Notes under the pieces: model-generated | What the model saw: the letters and a program-made list of their open reading frames with translations, nothing else | Database searches by the model: none | What the model was told of the DNA's origin: nothing | Source of the DNA: Cyrtodaria siliqua | Lineage: Eukaryota; Mollusca; Bivalvia; Adapedonta; Hiatellidae | Assembly (NCBI GenBank): GCA_037043455.1 | Contig: JAWPHD010003094.1 | Location: 1 to 64,000 of the forward strand | Length of the DNA stretch: 64,000 nucleotides | Reading direction: 5' to 3' | Part shown: positions 57,963-64,000 of the stretch, in pieces | Layout of the letters: every line of letters starts with the position of its first letter | Position numbering within the stretch: position 1 is the stretch's first letter | Translations under genes and position numbers: made by a program

Positions 57963-58998
57963 ATGGTGTTGAACAAAAGGACAAAACCAGAAAATGTAAC
58001 AAAGAATAGGAGAAAAGGAACATACTTTCAGAAAGGATTTGATCAAAGAAGAGCAGCCGACCTACAGAAGTGGTCCAATTCGGATTCAGCAACACCACAA
58101 ATGAAAAGAATGCAAAAGGATGTATATGACAGCATTGTGAGCAAGAATACAAATTCAAATGTGCTTTTGTGTGGAGCTGTCAACAAAAAAGAACCAAACA
58201 CCATGATTTTGCGTCCGCGTCCATCACATGCAAGAGTGACAGCTATTGAAAAAGCCCTCAAACCTCACAGTAGTGAAACAAAACAATGTAACAACGAACT
58301 CAGTACGTACCGTATCTTCCATATGGGCAAGACGGCCGACATGTTCTTCGACAGTTACACTTCTCATCGTGTCTGGGATGCCGGCTGTAATGGAAAATTG
58401 GAATTTGACTTAAGTTTCGAGAAACAATGGGGTTTTTGCTGGAAAGAGAGGTTCATGTGCGCTAAATGCCAATTTACTAGCAAAGCTTACAAACTGTATG
58501 AGGAAATGAACAGAGAGAAGTGTGGAGCAAAAAATGCTGACATCAACATTTCTGTGGCTGCTGGATTGTTGGATATTAAGTGCGGCCCAAATGACTTAAG
58601 GTTTATTATGACAAGTTTGAAAATTCCACCACCCTCATATGGTACAATGCAGAAACACAGTAATTACGTGGCTTCAAAAACAGAAGAAGTTGCAGAGGCT
58701 AGCTTCGCCAGAGCACGGCAGCAAACAATAGATAACAATATAGCACTAGGTTTCAAACCCGACACATCTATTCTGGGGGGCATTGATTCCCAATACAATA
58801 ACAGCATGAAATCCGCAGGGGAGACAACTCCTAGTCAGCCAGCAACACAAGTCAGCACTACAATTTGTGAAAAGCAGACGAAGTATCAAAAAATCATCGG
58901 CATTCAATTTAGTAGTAAACTGTGCACTAAAAATGATCACAATAAATGTGACTAGAAGAGTGGTTGCCCGAAAAATCTGCAGAATGATGACATAATAG
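57963..58998 (+). pseudogene. Mutator-like transposase, N-terminal exon
   Basis: An ATG frame of 330 codons to TAG at 58953. Residues 1-110 are basic and low in structure. Residues 115-170 hold YRIFHMGKTADMFF and a CxxC at 166-169. Residues about 190-300 match the first half of the Mutator-like transposase domain (Pfam Mutator, from memory): a helical GLLDIKCGPNDLRF stretch, IPPPSYGTMQKH, then GGIDSQYNNS with D275 as candidate first catalytic Asp, TPSQPATQV at 289-297 and SSKLC at 317-321. After the TAG the same frame reads KSGCPKNLQNDDII, which continues the domain, and then meets the donor ATAATAG|GTAAAA at 58998/58999. The TAG is therefore probably a later nonsense mutation. The exon ends with one base of a split glycine codon. 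Confidence 0.75.
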
Positions 58999-59084
58999 GT
59001 AAAAAACAACATTTCATTATATTACACATTAGCCTAACTACAATATGTGTTTGTTTAAATCACTCGCAAGTACTCACACACTAC

Positions 59085-59192
59085 ACTGCACTGCACTGCA
59101 CACTACACTATACAGGATGGCATAGGATAGCATAGGATAGCATAGGATAGCATAGCATAGCATAGCATAGCATAGCATAGCATAGCATAGCA
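59085..59192. repeat. Pentanucleotide microsatellite, CATAG orientation
   Basis: It starts as CACTG repeats (59085-59105), passes through GGATAGCATA units, then pure CATAG units to 59192. It is the reverse complement of the CTATG array that begins about 40 bp further on, so the two form an inverted pair. Confidence 0.9.
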
Positions 59193-59228
59193 TTAACAGC
59201 ACAGCCAGAATTGCTATGTGCTTTTCAG

Positions 59229-59387
59229 TGGTATACGCTATGATATGCTATATGCTATGCTATGCTATGCTATGATATGATGTGTGCTATGATGTGTGCT
59301 ATGATGTGTGCAATGTTATGCTATATGATGTGTGCTATGATATGATGTGTGCTATGCTATGATGTGTGATATGCTATGCTATGCTAT

Positions 59388-59426
<39 letters not shown>

Positions 59427-59960
59427 AATGCTATGATTTGATGTGTGCTATGCTTTGCTATGCTATGCTATGATGTGTGCTGTGATATGATGTGTGCTAT
59501 GCTATGCTATGCTATGCTATGCTGTGTGCAATGCTATGCTATGCTATGCTGTGTGCTATGCTATGATGTGTGACATGCTATACTATGCTATGCTATGCTA
59601 TGCTATACAATGCTATGCTATGATGTGTGGTGTGCAATGCTATGCTAAGCTTTGCTATGCTATGCTGTGTGCTATGCTGTGTGCTATGCTATGCTTTGCT
59701 ATGATGTGTGCTATGCTATGCTATGATGTGTGCTATGATGTGTGAAGTGCTATGCTATGCTATGCTATGATGTGTGCTATGCTATGCTATGCTATGATGT
59801 GTGCTATGCTGTGCTATGCTATGATGTGTGCTGTGCTATGCTATGATGTGTGCTATGCTGCTATGCTGCTATGCTGTACTGTGCTATGCTGCAATGATGT
59901 ACTGTGCTATGTTATGATGTTTGCTATGCTATGCTGTGCTGTGCTGTGCTGTGCTGTGCT
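59229..59960. repeat. Microsatellite block: ATGCT units, ATGATGTGTGCT units and GT run
   Basis: About 730 bp made of CTATG pentamers mixed with a longer ATGATGTGTG motif, a perfect GT run at 59389-59425 (about 18 units), and at the right end pure GTGCT pentamers (59935-59960). Open frames rich in MLCYAM on the + strand here are by-products of the pentamer. The block expands the intron and is expected to be length-variable. Confidence 0.93.
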
Positions 59961-60350
59961 AGAAAGTCTCATTTCTCTACACCGGACATAAATTGGCTAC
60001 CCAGAATCCTTTGCGATCTGTGTACCTATTAACAAGGCGGCACTAATAAATAGACCCGGAATTCTTTACAATTTTTTCGGATTTTTCTGACTAAAGAACC
60101 CAACAGCAGAATAGTAAAATGTGTTACAAATAACGATTAATTAAAAATCATAATTCTAATTTCCAGTATTAGATTTACGAATTGAATTTTATATTCAGTC
60201 ACCGCGAAGTAGTAGGATCGCCACATAACTATCGTGAATACATTATCCGGCCATTTGAAGTTTCCGTAAAATTGTCTTCTGCTTCGATTTTTCAATAGTT
60301 ATTGAATAATAATGCATTAAATTGACTGCAAAAGTGTACATTGATACTGA
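59961..60350. other. Unique AT-rich intron sequence, nothing recognised
   Basis: No supported frame, RNA gene or repeat seen. It lies between two inverted microsatellite blocks (GTGCT at 59935-59960 and AGCAC at 60541-60580). Confidence 0.5.
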
Positions 60351-60354
60351 AGGT

Positions 60355-60475
60355 AAATCGCGGTAATTGTGTCGCGGTGGTCAAAAATTATTGTCCCCGC
60401 GTTGAGTGGACTGTCCGCCGATCGCGCGGACAAAACCAGTGTGTCCGCGGTGAGATAAAATCCCCGCGTTGAGTG
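60355..60475. promoter_or_regulatory. CpG-dense patch with 15-bp direct repeat
   Basis: In otherwise CpG-poor AT-rich sequence this 120 bp holds many CG dinucleotides (TCGCGG, CCGCGT, GATCGCGCGG, TCCGCGG). TCCCCGCGTTGAGTG occurs twice, at 60394-60408 and 60461-60475, and GTCCGC with GCGCGGAC forms a short inverted repeat. It may be a remnant promoter or part of an older mobile element; the sequence does not decide. Confidence 0.35.
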
Positions 60476-60540
60476 TGATTAGTCGTAATCCGCATGGCAG
60501 CAACTGTACTTGATATCTATAATAAAACACCTAGCATAGA

Positions 60541-60580
60541 ATACAGCACACAGCACACAGCACAGCACAGCACAGCACAT
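60541..60580. repeat. AGCAC/CACACAG pentanucleotide run
   Basis: About 40 bp of CAGCACACAG passing into CAGCA pentamers, the reverse complement of the GTGCT run at 59935-59960. It lies about 50 bp upstream of the acceptor of the second transposase exon. Confidence 0.85.
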
Positions 60581-60631
60581 TTTTAAAACATTTTTTTATT
60601 ATTATTAAAACAATTTCTGTTAAATTTACAG

Positions 60632-61579
60632 GCGATGAGTATAGAGAAGCCCATGCATGTATGTCAACAATTCTTCGCGGTAAGAACCCGGTTACGATAA
60701 CATGGCAACAGACGGCGACAGTCATGCATTTTTGGGCGCACGAGACGCTCAACAACAACAGCGTGCTGATACTACGGAAATGGAAAGGTCAGCCGATGTT
60801 ATACACCTAACCAAATCAATGAAAAAAATAATTAAAAAAGCAATTTTTAGTAAAAAAATGTTCCCAGCAAAAAACAAAAAAGACCGACAATACATACAGA
60901 ATAGATTTTCTAAAGATATCGGTGACCGCGTACACATGGAGTACAAAAAATTGCACGCAGAAGTGGGCAGCAACATATATCTACTTAAAAAAAAGCAAAA
61001 TTATTAAAGACAGCAATCGTCAAATGCATTTCTGGAAAGTGTGGCGAAGCATGTCATAAAAATTCATTTGTTTGTTCGGGATTACCACCTTCAAATTGCT
61101 GGCAGCCTAGTTTTTTGCCAAATGCAAAGAAAAAGCTTGAAATTAAAGGTTCAGACAGAACATTGCTAATGATGTGGCTCGATATCAGGCTCGGTAAATT
61201 GGCGGTTGAAAAAACCCGATTTCATGCAGATACCAACAAGCTGGAGGCATCTCATCGGGGATATAATGTCTCGAGTCCAAAGGATGTCACTTTTGGACGA
61301 AATGCAAAAGGTCGCAAACTAAGCGCAGCCGCCCGATTGAATGATGGTCGTGCAAATTCAGCACTAGAAAAAGCAGCTGCAGTTGGCGCGCCACACCGAA
61401 GAAACATGAAGGTTTTGCGCACTTTAAAACAATTGCAGGGCAAAAATGACTACGACAAATTGAGACAAAAATCACACAAATACAAAACAAGACGGTACCA
61501 AATAAAATTAGAAAAATTCAAAGCATATGACGAAAAGCGCCAGGGTTTAATAACCTACGCGACCAATGTTCTAGACTAG
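60632..61579 (+). pseudogene. Mutator-like transposase, C-terminal exon (copy 2, longest)
   Basis: After the acceptor TTTACAG the exon completes a split Gly codon and reads DEYREAHACMSTILRGKNP in frame 1 of the window. Near 60700 the homology moves one base to the frame starting MATDGDSHAFLG at 60702, whose DGD is the expected second catalytic Asp region, followed by DVIHLTKSMKK and IFSKKMFP. This frame closes at TAA 61005-61007. The family pattern resumes in a third frame from about 60995: KLLKTAIVKC, a Cys cluster with His where copy 1 has Arg, CWQPSFLPNAKKK, RLGKLAVEKTRF, SPKDVTFGRNAKGR, and TAG at 61577. Both breaks fit loss of one base; the second lies at an A8 run (60987-60994). A sequencing error in the A run cannot be excluded, but together with the stop in the first exon a dead gene is more likely. 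Confidence 0.78.
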
Positions 61580-61582
61580 ATA

Positions 61583-61588
61583 AATAAA
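61583..61588 (+). promoter_or_regulatory. Poly(A) signal AATAAA, copy 2
   Basis: Same position relative to the transposase stop as in copy 1, three bases after TAG. Confidence 0.5.
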
Positions 61589-61699
61589 AGGGGCATGTCT
61601 TTGAATTACATACATTATTTTATGCATTTTCAATTATAGCAGTTGAAGTAGGTGGGTGGGGTACACTTTTAACATTAATAATACTGGAGATAAGCAATT

Positions 61700-62135
61700 T
61701 TAATCAAAACACCAACCTTCAACTGTAGCAGGCAATCTTGGTACTGTCCATGATGTACACAGGTCTTCGGAATACTGTAGGTACATAGTTTTCTCTCTAA
61801 ATTGATGGAATGGGGTTCCAAACTCAGATGATCCGGTCGCAAACATAGGCTGTTGTGGGAGATGACTTACATCCATGTTTCGTGGAATGTTAGATACTTG
61901 ATGTACACACATGTACATTGCTCTTTGAGCTGTGCCGTTTAACTGTGTATATCCACCACTTCCATCATACTGACGCATGCTCTGTCGTCCATATTGTAAT
62001 CCAGAACGGGGTTTCGACAGTCCATATTCAACATTGTAAAGAATGCAATCCGTATTCCTCACTGAATAGTCTATTTTCGTTTGTAATATCATTAAATATT
62101 TGTTAAAATCCAATGTTGGTTCACTGAAAGTCATC
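61700..62135 (-). CDS. Candidate exon of an unidentified minus-strand gene, copy 2, 144 codons
   Basis: An acceptor-like TTTTAG at 62136 onward is followed by G and a frame beginning MTFSEPTLDFNKYLM and ending TVEGWCFD before TAA at 61700-61702. A run of 144 open codons in AT-rich sequence is unlikely by chance alone, and copy 1 is 99% identical but stopped by one substitution. The protein looks soluble; I see no signal peptide, membrane helix or known motif and do not recognise it. The 3' end converges on the transposase 3' end about 115 bp away. It may be a host gene exon caught in the duplicated segment, a second gene of the mobile element, or a chance frame. Confidence 0.42.
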
Positions 62136-62244
62136 CTAAAATGTTAAAATGAACTTTTTCACACACTTGAACACTGAAACTGGGAAATATTAATCCATGT
62201 CAAGGGAGGCATGCCTTGTAAGCGTCTAATGATGGAGTCCTTTC

Positions 62245-62705
62245 AAGGTCTCACTACACAGTACACTTTTACTATGTTGGCCTATATGACAAAAGTTTAC
62301 TGGGCCATTTCGAACCTAAAGTTTCACAGCTAAAAGTCACTTATTTATGAAACACAGTCATTTGCCCACACAAAAATGTACAAAATATGGTACGTTGACC
62401 AGGATGTGTTTTTTTTAATTGGAGTGGTGGCATCCTTTGCACTATTTTGGGCTTTTACTCCAGAGTTTGTACCAGAATTCCTACACTGCTTCAACCCCCA
62501 TAAAACTGTCATATTCTGGTGTCAGTGTCGTCTAATAGCTGCACAGCCAATTTCAGACTGTGTTCATCTCACCTGCAACAGCAATACATATATCTGTCAG
62601 CAATTATTAAAAATATTTAAAACCGAACAACACACTACTACTTTTTATGGCGCAAGTTTTATCCTACCGTGGCTTTCAAGGGAGCTAACTGTGTAGTGAG
62701 ACCTT
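62245..62705. mobile_element. Short inverted-repeat element (MITE-like), copy 2
   Basis: Same element and same flanks as 56850-57310, with both 17-bp ends intact. Between the two copies I saw only two substitutions inside it, near 56946 and 56985 of copy 1. Confidence 0.55.
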
Positions 62706-62863
62706 CAAGGTGGGGTTATGATGGTATTTGTCATTAAAATCATAACCGCGACAACTATAAGCAATTATATTAAAGAAAATAACAATTATTGCTACTTTCT
62801 CAGAAAAAATGAATTTATGGCTAAAAATACAACATGCAGTATTGCCAATTGGGACTTACTCAC

Positions 62864-62889
62864 AGAACTCCACATTCATGAAGTTTACT
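62864..62889 (-). CDS. Possible small exon of the minus-strand gene, copy 2
   Basis: Identical in sequence and splice signals to 57471-57496 in copy 1. In this unit the intron on its upstream side carries the 846-bp insertion. Confidence 0.23.
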
Positions 62890-62963
62890 CTGTATCAGTA
62901 ATAGAAAATGTTTAATAACTTTTTTGTCCTTTGAGATACCGTTTCCAAATTTTCTGTGATATG

Positions 62964-63804
62964 CAGGGTTCGACACTAAGGCACGTCCGAACGACATTCA
63001 CTGCCTGCACATAGGTCCGGGCTTGCGAATGTCCCCGGAACATGCCCGACCGGTCGTGTACAATAAGAACTGGACATTTACCCATAAGAAATGTTCTTTT
63101 AAAATTCCATTTAGTTCTGCGTGTAAAATACGTTTCACTCTCACAAAAACGATGAAGCCGTAGTTTGTTTTTACAATATAGATTCACCTAACGTAATGCG
63201 CATGCGCGACAGCTTCCCGAATTATTTATAACACGCGGGTTTTCCATTCTCCATGCAGCGATAGAACTAACTGTAAAGGGAGTTAACTCTGTGTGGATTT
63301 TAACATGTCGTAAAATATTGTCAAAGGTCTAGACACATCGTTTAATATCTAATCGATGCATACGATAATATACGCCTGTAACGAGTGCTAGCTAGATATT
63401 TTGCACATTTCAATTGAAAGTCGATCCTATTTTATGTGAAACAATATTGCGACATTTGAGACTCATTTCCATTTTGTTGTCATACGGCAACCGCATTTGC
63501 CGATTTGTCAATGTTGATTTCCCCTTTCGAGATGCAAGAGATACATGTATGTCGCTGTATTGTTTATTCATAATTGCATCATACTATCATCAGTCCAAAA
63601 CAGTTTATTAAATATAGTATTAAGCCTGTTTAGAATAAATCATATCTGCGCATCTCCCCACACAAGAAACAAACGAGTTGCATAATAAATATAAAGATTT
63701 TAATATAACTTGGTCAGGGCACATGAAACTTGGGTCAGGGCTAGTAGGTTCTGCATCTACTAGCCCGACCGGGCCAGTTGAAAAAAAGTTAGTGTTGAGG
63801 CCTG
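62964..63804. mobile_element. Non-autonomous DNA transposon inserted only in copy 2
   Basis: Copy 1 reads GTGATATGTCTTG without interruption at 57563; copy 2 has 846 extra bp at 62964-63809. The ends are imperfect inverted repeats: CAGGGTTCGACACTAAG on the left and, on the reverse strand of the right end, CAGGCCTCAACACTAAC (13 of 17 match). ATATG is duplicated on both sides (62959-62963 and 63805-63809). Near the right end GGGCTAGTAG and CTACTAGCCC (63738-63766) form a hairpin, followed by CCCGACCGGGCC, and near the left end CCCGACCGGTCG is similar. CAGGG ends recall hAT elements, but those make 8-bp duplications, so the superfamily is open. A 91-codon minus frame at 62912-63187 crosses the insertion edge and is not supported as a gene. 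Confidence 0.82.
63197..63208. promoter_or_regulatory. NRF1-like palindrome TGCGCATGCGCG inside the insertion
   Basis: The 12-mer fits the established NRF1 consensus (YGCGCAYGCGCR). ATTATTTATAACACGCGGG follows within 30 bp. It may be a promoter remnant carried by the element; no frame downstream clearly depends on it. Confidence 0.3.
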
Positions 63805-64000
63805 ATATGTCATGTATATGTACAGTATCTAACAGTGTGAAGTTTGTTTTGAATGCAGTATTGCAAAAGTTGTTAATTGCAGAAGTATGTCCTTATATGG
63901 TAATATGTATTTTCATCATTAAAATCTGTTTTACTAAAATTGACATCAGTGTTGAATCTTATTTTCTACTTCCAAACATTCTGTAATATTTGCAGAACAG

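Larger units (their letters stand above)
58999..60631 (+). other. Probable intron of the transposase gene
   Basis: It begins GTAAAA after ATAATAG and ends TTAAATTTACAG. The split codon is G|GC (Gly), and the joined reading DDIIG then DEYREAHACMSTIL gives the IGDE signature I expect in this family, which strongly supports these two splice sites. It contains the pentanucleotide blocks, the GT run and a CpG-dense patch described separately. The 1633-bp length is mostly due to microsatellites. Confidence 0.65.
60843..64000. repeat. Second unit of a 5395-bp tandem segmental duplication
   Basis: Sequence from 60843 matches 55448 onward with an offset of 5395 bp, changing to 5393 after a 2-bp difference (TTTGTCTCAG versus TTTCTCAG) and to 6239 after an 846-bp insertion. 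The match continues to the right edge, which corresponds to 57761 in the first unit, so the unit runs out of the window. I noted about 12 substitutions and one 2-bp indel over about 2.3 kb, roughly 0.5%. The first unit is 55448-60842. Confidence 0.93.

Noticed and set aside
57910..58261. Minus-strand frames of 82 and 72 codons over the transposase N-terminal exon
   Set aside because: Antisense shadows of the 330-codon frame.
59494..59991. Plus-strand frames with MLCYAM repeats
   Set aside because: Direct translation of the ATGCT pentanucleotide microsatellite.
62912..63187. Minus-strand 91-codon frame
   Set aside because: It crosses the boundary of the recent insertion at 62963/62964, so it cannot be an ancestral gene, and no family is recognisable.

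Overview
The window looks like eukaryotic, probably invertebrate animal, nuclear DNA. A bivalve mollusc is my best guess, because of the intron-containing transposase relic of the large Mutator-like family and the short inverted-repeat DNA transposons. Nothing bacterial is present: no operons, ribosome binding sites, tRNA or rRNA genes.

Positions 1-55447 are one uninterrupted tandem satellite that continues beyond the left edge. Monomers are 73, 74 or 76 bp, and the + strand is about half A, rich in C and poor in G and T. In the core (1 to about 51031) the monomers form a higher-order repeat of 15 distinguishable types (called A to O here). The full unit is 1127 bp (one 73-mer, five 74-mers, nine 76-mers); complete copies lie at 11317-12443 and 40006-41132. 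Long near-identical blocks sharing private variants show repeated duplication inside the core, for example a 3313-bp-period duplication at about 17.56-24.44 kb and a roughly 7.28-kb block at 30.46-37.74 kb that recurs at 37.74-46.6 kb with one extra higher-order unit plus about five monomers. From about 51032 to 55447 the order is lost and monomers are divergent, the usual look of a satellite edge.

At 55447/55448 the satellite stops inside a monomer and joins the middle of a transposase reading frame. The rest is a tandem duplication with a 5395-bp offset (55448 onward versus 60843 onward, roughly 0.5% different). Each unit holds the C-terminal half of a Mutator-like transposase on +, then on - a possible exon with a 144-codon frame, and an inverted-repeat element of about 460 bp. 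The first unit also holds the N-terminal exon of the transposase (57963-58998), separated from its second exon (60632-61579) by a 1.63-kb intron containing pentanucleotide and GT microsatellites and a CpG-dense patch. Reconstructed reading gives matching splice sites but three apparent lesions (one stop, two 1-nt frame breaks), so the transposase is probably dead. The second unit alone carries an 846-bp insertion at 62964-63809.

The only protein-coding content I support is the transposase relic and the uncertain minus-strand exons. The cysteine-rich minus-strand frames in the satellite are by-products of its composition. The most notable structure is the 15-monomer higher-order satellite, its nested recent duplications and the sharp junction with the transposon.
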